From contig NZ_JXUW01000014.1 in assembly GCF_000949255.1 (NCBI RefSeq), positions 1 to 64,000 on the forward strand: a DNA stretch of 64,000 nt. The letters are read 5' to 3'. Both the position numbers and the translations under genes were made by a program. The stretch comes from Ferrimicrobium acidiphilum DSM 19497 (lineage in GTDB: Bacteria > Actinomycetota > Acidimicrobiia > Acidimicrobiales > Acidimicrobiaceae). This document shows, in pieces, positions 40,906-49,391 of the stretch; position 1 is the stretch's first letter, and every line of letters begins with the position of its first letter. The notes under the pieces were generated by a model. The model was not told the origin of the DNA, made no database searches, and saw nothing but the letters and a program-made list of their open reading frames with translations.

Positions 40906-42205
40906 CCTGATGCGAGAACGGTTGCTATCGGTGGTAGAGCCGACGCCACGCGGAAGAGTCTGTCGACTGGTAGGTATGCACCTAGAGGTCGAAGGAGTCG
41001 AGGCAGGGATCGGAGATGCCGTCGTTGTGGATCTTGGCGGCTCTAGAACGCTCATCGCTGAGGTCGTTGGACTCGACAATCAGCGGCTGATCTGTATGCC
41101 GTTCAAGGAGATGACCGGAGTACGCTACGGAAATCCCGCCTGGTCGTTGAAGCGACCACCGCTCTTCCCGGTTGGGCCATCCCTACTCGGCAGGGTGTTG
41201 GACTCCGAGGGGCGGCCGATCGACCAGCTTGGACCACTCTCCCCCGAAGATCTTGTGGTTATAGACGGCCGTGCTCCTTCGCCTATGGATCGTCGCTTGA
41301 TCGAGGAGCAGCTGTCGCTCGGAATCAGGGTTATCGATACCCTAGTACCTTGCGGAATAGGGCAACGACTCGGCGTCTTTGCCGGTGCTGGAGTAGGCAA
41401 GTCCTCGCTGCTCTCGATGATGATCCGGGGTGCCGATGTCGACGTTATCGTTCTAGCACTGGTAGGAGAGCGTGGGCGAGAGGTGAAGGAGTTCCTCGAA
41501 CACGATCTTGGTCCCGAAGGACTGGCGAAGGCCGCTATCGTCGTGGCAACCTCGGATGCACCGCCGCTGTTGCGTGTCCGTGCTGCTCTAGCGGCTACGA
41601 GGGTGGCGGAGTGGTTCCGTGACCAAGGAAAGAAGGTCCTGTTGGTGATGGACTCGCTAACCCGTCTTGGATTGGCACAGCGCGAGATCGGACTTTCAGC
41701 CGGCGAACCGCCGAGTGTACGCGGCTATCCACCATCGGTCTTCGCGCTGATGGCACGGCTCCTGGAGCGTGCCGGCACATCCAGCCTTGGCAGCATCACC
41801 GGAATCTACTCGGTGTTAGTTGACGGGGACGACCTTAACGACCCTATCGCTGACTCTGCCCGCTCGGTGCTTGATGGCCATATCGTCCTTAGTCGTTCGC
41901 AAGCACAGCGGGGGCTCTATCCAGCAGTATCGGTACTAGAGTCGATTTCACGTCTGGAAACTGCTATCCTCGACGAGTCGAAGCGAGCCTTGGCCCATGA
42001 GGCGAGGCGTCTCTATGCCGAGTTGGATCAGGTTCGCGATCTGATCGATCTCGGAGCTTATGTGGTGGGTTCGAACCCAAACGTCGATCGGGCTTTGGAG
42101 GTGGTGCCTCAACTAACGCAGCTCTTTGCCCAAGATATGATGGACCTGACTCCGGCTGAGACGACTTGGACACGGTTGGCGCATTCGCTTGGGATGGCGC
42201 GATGA
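40895..42205 (+). CDS. fliI: flagellar export ATPase FliI
   Basis: A 436-residue F1-beta-like ATPase that powers and unfolds substrates for the flagellar type III export system. Walker A is AGAGVGKS (about 164-171), Walker B includes VLLVMDSLTRLG, and the QREIGLSAGEPPSVRGYPPSVFA stretch is specific for FliI/type III ATPases. The C-terminal helical domain is complete. It overlaps fliJ by four bases. Confidence 0.96.
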   Translation: MIPDLMRERLLSVVEPTPRGRVCRLVGMHLEVEGVEAGIGDAVVVDLGGSRTLIAEVVGLDNQRLICMPFKEMTGVRYGNPAWSLKRPPLFPVGPSLLGRVLDSEGRPIDQLGPLSPEDLVVIDGRAPSPMDRRLIEEQLSLGIRVIDTLVPCGIGQRLGVFAGAGVGKSSLLSMMIRGADVDVIVLALVGERGREVKEFLEHDLGPEGLAKAAIVVATSDAPPLLRVRAALAATRVAEWFRDQGKKVLLVMDSLTRLGLAQREIGLSAGEPPSVRGYPPSVFALMARLLERAGTSSLGSITGIYSVLVDGDDLNDPIADSARSVLDGHIVLSRSQAQRGLYPAVSVLESISRLETAILDESKRALAHEARRLYAELDQVRDLIDLGAYVVGSNPNVDRALEVVPQLTQLFAQDMMDLTPAETTWTRLAHSLGMAR

Positions 42206-42618
42206 ATCTCACTGGTCGACGCCGAGCTCTGAGCTTACTTCTGCGAATGCAGGAGATTGAGCGTTGGGGCCATCTTCGTGAGCTGCAAGAGGCGGCTCAA
42301 CTGCGAACCAACGAACTTCATGAGGTCGACAGCCATCTGGCGGTAGTCGAGGATCGCGAGCTTCTTGGTGCACTTGGCCCTGAACATCTCTCTATAGCTC
42401 ATCAGCATGGCGAGCGCGCGCTCGCAGCGGCTCAGACCGTTGCTGTGCAGGAGCGTGTATTGCTTGGGATCGATGCCAAACGAAGGACACTCGAAGACCT
42501 TCGTGCGATCACGAACGCCGAGCTCGCCCGCATGAAGGACCGTCGTGAGCTTGTTGAGGTACTCGACTTCTTCGTGGCCCGACAGATATTCGACCGCCAG
42601 GAGAGGGGTGAACGATGA
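42202..42618 (+). CDS. fliJ: flagellar export protein FliJ-like
   Basis: A 138-residue protein that is almost wholly coiled coil, as FliJ, the central stalk of the FliI hexamer. The ATG at 42202 (overlap ATGA with fliI) is preferred to a longer frame from 42166. Sequence identity to other FliJ proteins cannot be judged by eye; the call relies on position right after fliI, length and helical heptads. Confidence 0.78.
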   Translation: MNLTGRRRALSLLLRMQEIERWGHLRELQEAAQLRTNELHEVDSHLAVVEDRELLGALGPEHLSIAHQHGERALAAAQTVAVQERVLLGIDAKRRTLEDLRAITNAELARMKDRRELVEVLDFFVARQIFDRQERGER

Positions 42619-43721
42619 ATAGCATTCCCGCGACTCTTCCAGTACTCACTGATCTATCGAACGCATTTGGCCAGCTGGCTAACCAGACGACCATACAGAG
42701 TGGACCGGGCGAGTTTCTGCAGACCCTCAACCAAGTGCAGTCGACTATCGGTTCGATACTTGATCCAACGGCGACGAGCGCCTCCAGCTCGGGCTCGGGC
42801 CAAGGCAGTTCGTCAGCTGCTGGACTCGCCAGTGGCAGTCTGCTCTCCAATACTGGTCTATCAACTACGGGATCGCTTGGCGGTGCATTGGCGAGCACGC
42901 CAGCACTGACTGCTTCGGCGGCGCTTACACCCACTCCTTCATCGAGTTCTGCTGCATCGCCGGTGACCCAGGCTGTCGCAAACGCCCTTAACGAGGTTGG
43001 GGTGCCCTACGTATGGGGTGGATCGTCACCGTCAACTGGATTTGACTGTTCGGGCTTGGTGCAGTGGGCCTATGGCCAGGCAGGCATTCAACTTCCGCGG
43101 GTGGCCGACCAGCAGGAGCAGATCGGCACCCAGGTATCTTCGCTGGCACAGGCACAACCTGGTGATCTCGTCTTCTATGGCAATCCTGCATATCACGTAG
43201 GCATCTATCTCGGCAACGGATATATGGTCGATGCGCCGAATACCGGACAGACAGTTCAGATTCAACCTGTAGGTAATCCAACGGAGATACGGAGTGTCGC
43301 GCCGGCAACAAGCACCGCCCAGATAAGCTCCCCGTCCAACCTTGCTCCTGTCTTTGCTGCGGCATCGCAGGCCTATAATCTGCCTGCTAACCTGCTCACT
43401 TCGGTAGCGACCGCTGAGTCTGGCATGAACCCGTCGGCGGTCTCGTCGGCAGGGGCAGAGGGAATCATGCAGATCATGCCACAGACGGCCGCATCACTTG
43501 GCGTGAATCCGATGAACCCTGTGCAGGCGATCTACGGAGCCGCTGAACTTCTTTCACAGAAACTGACGAAGTTCGGATCAGTGCCGCTCGCGCTTGCCGC
43601 CTACAACGCTGGCGATGGTGCAGTAGAGCAGTACGGAGGAATCCCCCCCTACACGCAGACGCAAAATTATGTAACAGAGGTCATGGGACTGATGGGAGGC
43701 AATAGTGTCACCGGTAGCTAA
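42615..43721 (+). CDS. two-domain peptidoglycan hydrolase: NlpC/P60 plus lytic transglycosylase
   Basis: A 368-residue protein with two wall-cleaving domains. After a Ser/Gly/Thr-rich N-terminal 115 residues comes an NlpC/P60 endopeptidase (about 117-230) with Cys145 in GFDCSGLVQWAY and His194 in AYHVGIYLGNGYMVDAP, then an SLT lytic transglycosylase (about 243-358) with Glu268 in ATAESGMNPSAVS, AEGIMQIMPQTA and LAAYNAG. No Sec signal peptide is visible, so it may leave through the flagellar export gate, as FlgJ does. Its place between fliJ and fliK suggests it opens the wall for the rod and so takes the role of FlgJ, with both glycan and peptide cutting in one chain. It overlaps its neighbours. 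Confidence 0.92.
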   Translation: MNSIPATLPVLTDLSNAFGQLANQTTIQSGPGEFLQTLNQVQSTIGSILDPTATSASSSGSGQGSSSAAGLASGSLLSNTGLSTTGSLGGALASTPALTASAALTPTPSSSSAASPVTQAVANALNEVGVPYVWGGSSPSTGFDCSGLVQWAYGQAGIQLPRVADQQEQIGTQVSSLAQAQPGDLVFYGNPAYHVGIYLGNGYMVDAPNTGQTVQIQPVGNPTEIRSVAPATSTAQISSPSNLAPVFAAASQAYNLPANLLTSVATAESGMNPSAVSSAGAEGIMQIMPQTAASLGVNPMNPVQAIYGAAELLSQKLTKFGSVPLALAAYNAGDGAVEQYGGIPPYTQTQNYVTEVMGLMGGNSVTGS

Positions 43722-45036
43722 TTCCACTGCTGCACCCTTAATTGAGGCTCTGCCTCAACAGGGTACTCAAGTCAAAGGCAAACATCGCACTCACAGCAGT
43801 GCTGCCGAGAATAGTGCTCAACCTAGCTTCGAGGAGGTGAAGGCCTCTCTTCCTCGCCATCCAGCCAACCAGCACGGCGGCAAAGGTCATAGACCGATAG
43901 ATACCACCCTGCCTGTCGTGGTGTCGTCAAATACAGCCGGGGAGAGAGGGAGTGTTTCCGCAGCTGGCAAGCGCCACATACCGATAGATACCACCCTGCC
44001 TGTCGTGGTGTCGTCAAATACAGCCGGGGAGAGAGGGAGTGTTTCCGCAGCTGGCAAGCTCCACATACCGATAGACACCACTTTTAACAAGAGTCGAGCA
44101 TCCATCGCTAGTGCCGCGCAGAACCAATCCGATACCGTCAGCGCTTCGGGGGCTGTCGCCTCGTCTCCGATCGTTAGCCATGGATCCATTCCTTCACCTA
44201 TACCAGCTAGCAGCGAGGCTGGGCTGGCGGTGGTTGCGACCCCAGCTGGAGATGGAAAGGGTAGCACGGCGACGGCTAACGGCGCAACCGAGAACGCTAT
44301 CAGTGTGAACGCTGCAGCTGCGAAGAGCTCGGTATCCGTGTCTAAGGCGTTGCAACTCGGGGCATCTGTCTCGGCCCAAGCTGGCGTTGGCGAACAGTCG
44401 GTTACCGGCCGGAGACCGTCTCCGGGATCAAATCTCACTGCCGAGGTGGCGTCGGCGCATCGCGGGTCAGTGCCAGCCAAGGTGACTAGTCCAAATGCCA
44501 GCTTTGAGACAGTGGTTAGTCGCAGTGGCACAGCACATGAAGCGCCTTCGGGCGGCAGCATTGCTCAGATAAACGCGACTAATTCTCTGCAACATCTCGA
44601 TAATTTGCCATCTGTGTCGGCGCCTCTGACGGCTTCTGCAGGTGAGACAGTTGCCTCAGCCCCACTGGGTCAACTCGGTCCTATCGTGGCACAGGTTGTA
44701 CGAGAAGGAAATCTTCCTAGGACTATCACGATCGCGTTAGAGCCGAAAGAGCTTGGTCAACTGCAACTACAGGTGACCTCTAATGGAGGCGAGATCCAGG
44801 TGCACATTCAGGTAGCTGATCCGCTCACTCGGGGGATGGTGAGCCAACAGCTAGCGGATCTGACCAGTACATTGCATCGTGATCTCGGATTCGGCGGCCA
44901 GCACGGAGGTTCGCAGCAAGAACCGCCACAACCCTCGGGGGGAGTAATTGATCTTGGTGCGGTGGCGACGATTGGCACACCAATTGGATCGCACACCACA
45001 CCAGTTGCTCATTCGCTCATTGATGTTCGTCTCTAA
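43705..45036 (+). CDS. fliK: flagellar hook-length control protein FliK
   Basis: A 443-residue hook ruler. The N-terminal ~320 residues are low-complexity (Ser, Ala, Thr, Val) as expected for the extended ruler part; the C-terminal substrate-switch domain starts LPRTITIALEPKELGQLQLQ and includes GEIQVHIQVADPLTRGMVSQ. Residues about 64-121 contain a 29-residue tandem repeat (PIDTTLPVVVSSNTAGERGS and on) from an 87-base DNA duplication. Because FliK length sets hook length, repeat number could alter the hook. GTG start overlaps the hydrolase gene by 17 bases. Confidence 0.9.
   Translation: MSPVANSTAAPLIEALPQQGTQVKGKHRTHSSAAENSAQPSFEEVKASLPRHPANQHGGKGHRPIDTTLPVVVSSNTAGERGSVSAAGKRHIPIDTTLPVVVSSNTAGERGSVSAAGKLHIPIDTTFNKSRASIASAAQNQSDTVSASGAVASSPIVSHGSIPSPIPASSEAGLAVVATPAGDGKGSTATANGATENAISVNAAAAKSSVSVSKALQLGASVSAQAGVGEQSVTGRRPSPGSNLTAEVASAHRGSVPAKVTSPNASFETVVSRSGTAHEAPSGGSIAQINATNSLQHLDNLPSVSAPLTASAGETVASAPLGQLGPIVAQVVREGNLPRTITIALEPKELGQLQLQVTSNGGEIQVHIQVADPLTRGMVSQQLADLTSTLHRDLGFGGQHGGSQQEPPQPSGGVIDLGAVATIGTPIGSHTTPVAHSLIDVRL
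43894..44082 (+). repeat. 87-bp tandem duplication inside fliK
   Basis: Units 43894-43980 and 43981-44067 differ at one base (Arg versus Leu codon), and a third partial unit starts at 44068 (first 15 bases, one change). The unit is 29 codons, so copy changes keep the frame. The near identity points to a recent duplication. Confidence 0.95.
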
Positions 45037-45057
45037 GTACAAAAGGAAGGAAATCTT

Positions 45058-45510
45058 ATGACCATGCCAATTAGTTCTGTAGCTGCGGGAGCGGCTGCAG
45101 CTTCCACAGGATCAACTAGTTCGTCTACGGCGCAGAACAACTCGATCGCCTCCTTGTCATCGAACGAGTTTCTTAAACTTTTGGTGACGGAGTTGACGAA
45201 CCAGAATCCACTCTCGCCGATGAACCCAAGTTCCATGGTTCAACAGACCTCGAGTCTGTCTATGGTACAGCTCCTCGATAGTGTGAGCAACGAACTCTCA
45301 TCGATTCGCTCTCAAGCGGGTGTCGTCAATGCGGCCAACCTGATAGGGCAGACCGTGAGCTACACCACTGCGAGTGGTAAACAGGGGAGTGGAGTGGTCT
45401 CCGGAGTCGCAATGGCGAATGGATCGCTCAACCTCAACATCAACGGATCGGCGATACCAAGTTCAGAGGTAACTGCCGTTGGCAAGACGATCGGAGGAGC
45501 CGGTAGCTGA
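45058..45510 (+). CDS. flgD: flagellar hook-capping scaffold FlgD
   Basis: A 150-residue hook cap. The N-terminal export and assembly segment NEFLKLLVTELTNQNPLSPM (about 37-56) and SSMVQQTSSLSMVQLLDSV are the FlgD signature. The protein lacks the longer Ig-like insertion of enteric FlgD and is a minimal form. AAGGAAGGAAA precedes the ATG. Confidence 0.93.
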   Translation: MTMPISSVAAGAAAASTGSTSSSTAQNNSIASLSSNEFLKLLVTELTNQNPLSPMNPSSMVQQTSSLSMVQLLDSVSNELSSIRSQAGVVNAANLIGQTVSYTTASGKQGSGVVSGVAMANGSLNLNINGSAIPSSEVTAVGKTIGGAGS

Positions 45511-45622
45511 TCTGTATCCACCCCCGCTACGTCGTGCACATCGGTAACAAGAGCAGTCATCGATCAGAAACCGTATTTACCTAGACAACAATTGTTAGCC
45601 ATCGATCTCCAAGGAGGAAACT
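45511..45622. other. gap before flgE
   Basis: This 112-base gap is the largest break within flgB-flhA. Nothing is recognised apart from the strong ribosome site CCAAGGAGGAAACT in front of flgE, which fits the high copy number of hook protein. Confidence 0.4.
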
Positions 45623-46927
45623 ATGACCAAGTCACTATCCGCAGCCATTACCGGCATCAACGCCGATCAGCAGTGGCTCGATAACATCGCCAACAACATC
45701 GCCAACTCGAACACCGTCGGCTACCAGTCGACCTCGATTCAATTTGCTGACCTGCTATATCAGCAGTCCCAAGGTGCAGGAGTTCCTGTGGTTGGCAACC
45801 AGGGTGGCACCAATCCGGTCGTGATGGGATCTGGCGTCAGAGTCGCCAGCAATAACACCAACTTCGGTCAGGGTACGATGCAACAGACTGGCGTCTCCAC
45901 CGACCTAGCTATCTCAGGCAATGGTTTCTTGGTGGTTTCGCAGGGCGGACAAAACTTCTACACCAGAGACGGAGCACTGCAACTCGATGCCGCTGGCCAA
46001 CTCGTGACCTCGACCGGTGCGATCGTACAAGGCTGGGCGCCTGGGGCCAATGGACAGATCAATCAGAACAGCCCATTGACAGGCATAACGATTCCACAGG
46101 GGCAGGTGGCGAGTCCAAAGGAGACCCAGAACATTACCCTTGGTGGAAACCTAGCCGCCGGTGCTACCAACCCGGTTACCGTCACGACTACAGCGTATGA
46201 TTCTCTTGGCGATCCAATCCCGATTACCTTTACCTTCACTCCCTCGACGACTGCTAATACCTGGACTGTCTCGGCCACGGTTCCACCGGCACCAGGGTCT
46301 ACTGCGACTGGGGCACAGGCATTGACTATAGGTGGAGCCAATTCGCAGACAGTTACCTTTGACCCGACGACTGGTCAGATCAAGGCTGTTAGTGGGTCAG
46401 AAACTGGAACCAACAACTTGTCTATTGGCGGCTTTGCGAATCCGGGGTATAAAAACCTCAATACCCCAACGATGAACCTCGACTTCCCAGCGGTTGGCTC
46501 GACTAACGCCGTCACCCAGTTTGCCGGGAGCTCATCATCGCTTGCGGTCACCAACCAGGATGGTGCCGCCTCGGGCGCCTTGACTGGGTTCAGCATCGGA
46601 TCTAATGGGACCGTCCAGGGCACCTACGCCAACGGTACCAAGCAGGTGTTGGGTCAGATCGCAAGTGCGTTATTCACCAACCCCGAGGGTCTCGCCAAGC
46701 AGGGGAACCTCCTCTATCAGGCGACACTGAACTCAGGCGCGGCCCAGCTGGGAGCGGCAGGCGCTGGCGGTCGTGGCACATTTGTTGGTGGATCGGTCGA
46801 GGGGTCAAACGTCAATCTTGGCAACGAGTTGACCAACCTGGTGCTCGCGCAGACCGACTATCAGGCCAACACCAAGGTCGTCTCGACGACGGCTTCGGTG
46901 TTGCAGGCGTTGGTACAGAACGTTTAG
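45623..46927 (+). CDS. flgE: flagellar hook protein FlgE
   Basis: A 434-residue hook subunit. N-terminal SLSAAITGINADQQWLDNIA and NNIANSNTVGYQSTSIQF (about 4-41) is the axial-protein signature; the D1 region has QQTGVSTDLAISGNGFLVVS; the C-terminal helix ends NLVLAQTDYQANTKVVSTTA. AAGGAGG before the ATG is optimal. The middle domain has the SLG/TFDPTTGQI segments usual in FlgE. Distal-rod FlgG is a relative but the length and place after flgD favour FlgE. Confidence 0.94.
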   Translation: MTKSLSAAITGINADQQWLDNIANNIANSNTVGYQSTSIQFADLLYQQSQGAGVPVVGNQGGTNPVVMGSGVRVASNNTNFGQGTMQQTGVSTDLAISGNGFLVVSQGGQNFYTRDGALQLDAAGQLVTSTGAIVQGWAPGANGQINQNSPLTGITIPQGQVASPKETQNITLGGNLAAGATNPVTVTTTAYDSLGDPIPITFTFTPSTTANTWTVSATVPPAPGSTATGAQALTIGGANSQTVTFDPTTGQIKAVSGSETGTNNLSIGGFANPGYKNLNTPTMNLDFPAVGSTNAVTQFAGSSSSLAVTNQDGAASGALTGFSIGSNGTVQGTYANGTKQVLGQIASALFTNPEGLAKQGNLLYQATLNSGAAQLGAAGAGGRGTFVGGSVEGSNVNLGNELTNLVLAQTDYQANTKVVSTTASVLQALVQNV

Positions 46928-47002
46928 TGAATTAGCACTCATTTGCTCTTGAGCTAGCCGCGGTTTGTGCCGATGCTAGCAAAAGCACATGGGAGGTGCA
47001 CG

Positions 47003-47269
47003 ATGATCGAGGTGACTCGGCTGTCAGGATCGACAGTTGTTCTGAATGCAGATTTGATCGAGAAGGTCGAAGCGACCCCGGATACGGTGGTCACGCTCAC
47101 TACAGGAGCGTGTTTTGTCGTAACCGAGTCGGTGCCAGAGGTCGTCGCTAGCGTGATCGACTACAAGGCGAGAATCTTCAATCCAAAGCTTGGAAGCTCG
47201 GATAACCGATCGTTGATGGTGCTACAGGGAAGTGAGATGGAAAAAACATGGACGTTGCAACCCCGGTAG
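47003..47269 (+). CDS. flbD: FlbD-family flagellar protein
   Basis: An 88-residue FlbD (SwrD-like) protein, starting MIEVTRLSGSTVVLNADLIE, with the VTLTTGACFVVTESVPEVV stretch of the family. In Bacillus, SwrD raises stator power for swarming; here it precedes motA as in Firmicutes. The ATG at 47003 follows GGGAGG and replaces a longer frame from 46967. It overlaps motA by 22 bases. It is not the transcription factor called FlbD in Caulobacter. Confidence 0.88.
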   Translation: MIEVTRLSGSTVVLNADLIEKVEATPDTVVTLTTGACFVVTESVPEVVASVIDYKARIFNPKLGSSDNRSLMVLQGSEMEKTWTLQPR

Positions 47270-48054
47270 GGATCGTAGCCGCACTTATCGCCGTGATGGT
47301 GGCGATGGTTCTAGATGGTGGCAACCCGGCGGCGCTGATCGCGCCGTCGGCGATACTGCTGGTCATCGGAGGGACGGTAGCCGTCTCGCTCGCGGGCATT
47401 CGTTTTAAGGAGATCGGACGCATAACCGGTGCCTTAAAGTCTGCAATCATGGCGAAGTCGGTGACCGCTGAAGAGACGGTGGAGACCCTCGTCAAGTTCG
47501 CAGAGATGGCACGCAGGGAGGGTGTCCTGGCTCTGGAGACTGCGGCAAAGGATCTGACCGATCCGTTCCTGAGGGGCGGGATTCAGCTCATAATCGATGG
47601 CGTTGACGGCGAGAAGATCAGAGAGATCCTCGAGGCTGATATCGATGCCATGCGATCTCGACACAAAGCTGGTGCCAAGTTTTTCAAAGATATGGCAGGC
47701 TATGCGCCAACCCTTGGCATCCTCGGAACAGTGATGGGGTTGATCCATGTACTTGCCAACCTGTCATCGCCGAATACGCTCGGCCCTGCGATCTCGGCGG
47801 CCTTTACCGCCACACTCTGGGGGGTAATGACCGCCAACGTGATCTGGTTGCCGATCTCGAATAAACTAGCTCACCTTGCCGAACAGGAGCATATGGCAAA
47901 GCTGCTCATCGTCGATGGCGCCTTGGCGATCCAAAGTGGCTCCTCGCCGCGTCTGCTAGAACAACAGTTGATGACCTATCTTGCACCGGCGGATCGGGCT
48001 AGTGGCGAGAGTCAGAAACAAGCCAAAACCCAAGGCAAGGGCAAGGCGGCCTAA
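47248..48054 (+). CDS. motA: flagellar stator protein MotA
   Basis: A 268-residue stator subunit with four membrane helices. N-terminal DVATPVGIVAALIAVMVAMV, the cytoplasmic loop with the charged LETAAKDLTDPFLRGGIQL region that meets FliG, and the C-terminal pair GYAPTLGILGTVMGLIHVL (about 149-167) and ISAAFTATLWGVMTANVIW hold the conserved Pro and Thr of the proton path. It is followed three bases later by motB. Confidence 0.95.
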   Translation: MDVATPVGIVAALIAVMVAMVLDGGNPAALIAPSAILLVIGGTVAVSLAGIRFKEIGRITGALKSAIMAKSVTAEETVETLVKFAEMARREGVLALETAAKDLTDPFLRGGIQLIIDGVDGEKIREILEADIDAMRSRHKAGAKFFKDMAGYAPTLGILGTVMGLIHVLANLSSPNTLGPAISAAFTATLWGVMTANVIWLPISNKLAHLAEQEHMAKLLIVDGALAIQSGSSPRLLEQQLMTYLAPADRASGESQKQAKTQGKGKAA

Positions 48055-48057
48055 GCG

Positions 48058-48843
48058 ATGGGAAGACGTGCCGAGGCGGAGGCGGAGGCGGAGAACTCCG
48101 AACGCTGGTTACTCACCTATGCTGATATGATTACCCTGCTTCTGGCCCTTTTTGTGGTCCTGTTTGCGATGAGTAGTATCTCTCAGAAGAAGTTCGATGA
48201 GTTCAAGACTGGGTTGCTCCAGACCTTCTCTCAGATGCAACTCCAGTCTGCGCTCAAGGGCGGAAGTGGACTCCTACAGCATCGTTCACTGATCACACAT
48301 CCAGGAGTCACGCCTGGACCTCCACAGATCTCAATTCCTCAGACTGGAGCCGGCACGCCATCTAGTAGCTCGCAACAGAGCAGCCAGATAGCCGCAAAGA
48401 TCAACGCGGCACTCAGTAAGGCTAATCTGTCATCGGATGTTCAGGTAGCGATCGAGAAACGAGGAGTGGTCGTTCGCCTTCTCTCAGATAAGGTCTTCTT
48501 CAACACTGACTCCGCCTCGCTAGGTTCGGTAGGCAGCCAAGTCGTCAACATCATCGGCAGCGTAGTCAAACCGTTGAGCAACGATATCGTTGTAGAGGGC
48601 TATACCGACTCCGCTCCGATCTATGGTGGTCCGTTTTCGTCTAACTTTGAGCTCTCAGCGGTACGTGCGGTCACTGTCTTGGAGCAGCTGATGCACAATG
48701 ATGGTGTGAGTGCCAGTCGATTGTCTGCAACAGGCTTTGGGGCGACGCACCCAATCGTACCCAACTCGAATCCGACGAACATGGCCCTCAATCGAAGAGT
48801 TGACGTCGTGATTCTAAACACCCAGACCACAAATCGATTGTAA
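48058..48843 (+). CDS. motB: flagellar stator protein MotB
   Basis: A 261-residue stator subunit with one membrane helix and an OmpA-like peptidoglycan-binding domain. Asp23 in LTYADMITLLLALFVVLFAM is the ion-binding residue; the Tyr/Ala context without polar Na+-type residues fits H+ use, expected in acid habitats. The OmpA domain has VFFNTDSASLGSVGS, VVEGYTDSAPIYGG and NMALNRRVDVVI. The N-terminus has a run of Ala-Glu repeats coded by GGCGGA repeats. Confidence 0.95.
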   Translation: MGRRAEAEAEAENSERWLLTYADMITLLLALFVVLFAMSSISQKKFDEFKTGLLQTFSQMQLQSALKGGSGLLQHRSLITHPGVTPGPPQISIPQTGAGTPSSSSQQSSQIAAKINAALSKANLSSDVQVAIEKRGVVVRLLSDKVFFNTDSASLGSVGSQVVNIIGSVVKPLSNDIVVEGYTDSAPIYGGPFSSNFELSAVRAVTVLEQLMHNDGVSASRLSATGFGATHPIVPNSNPTNMALNRRVDVVILNTQTTNRL

Positions 48844-48856
48844 GGAGGCACCAACG

Positions 48857-49345
48857 ATGGCGACCAGGACGGCACCGGCAGAGGCGACTACTACGGAGGA
48901 GCCGAAGAAAAAGGGGAAGAAGAAGCTTCTACTCATCATCGTACTGGTGGTGCTGCTAGCAGCGGCAGCCGCCTATTTTTTGCTGTTGAGGAAGCCAGCG
49001 AAAACTATCAAAGGCGCGAAGACAGCGGCGGAATTGACAAGCGTCTCCTATGCCATGCCGGCCATCACGACCAACTTAGATGATGGTCATATCGTACAGG
49101 CACAGATGCTTCTCGAACTAGCCCCAGGGGATACAAAGGCAGAGGTGATCAAGGATCTTCCACAACTGAATAATGCTGCCATATTGACCTTTGGAGGTAT
49201 GGGATATAGCGAATTGCTCCCTACGGCTGGGAGAACACAGGCGGCAGTGAGCTTGACGAACGCCTTCAACGCGGTACTTCACACCGGAGCAAAGCCTTGG
49301 GACACTGTGCAGTCCATCCTCTTTGAGAGCTTCATCGTGCAATAG
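48857..49345 (+). CDS. fliL: flagellar protein FliL
   Basis: A 162-residue stator-associated protein with a Lys-rich N-terminus, one membrane helix (about residues 26-45) and an extracytoplasmic stomatin-like domain that includes AMPAITTNLDDGHIVQAQML. It forms rings around MotAB and raises motor output in other bacteria. AAGGAGG lies well before the ATG. Confidence 0.9.
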   Translation: MATRTAPAEATTTEEPKKKGKKKLLLIIVLVVLLAAAAAYFLLLRKPAKTIKGAKTAAELTSVSYAMPAITTNLDDGHIVQAQMLLELAPGDTKAEVIKDLPQLNNAAILTFGGMGYSELLPTAGRTQAAVSLTNAFNAVLHTGAKPWDTVQSILFESFIVQ

Positions 49346-49391
49346 CCACGAAAGTTCTTCAGTTGGCCGTTCTACGGTCGATGAAGAACGC

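Noticed and set aside
43887-44561. 224-codon minus-strand frame
   Set aside because: It is the antisense shadow of the repetitive part of fliK and repeats only because the DNA does.
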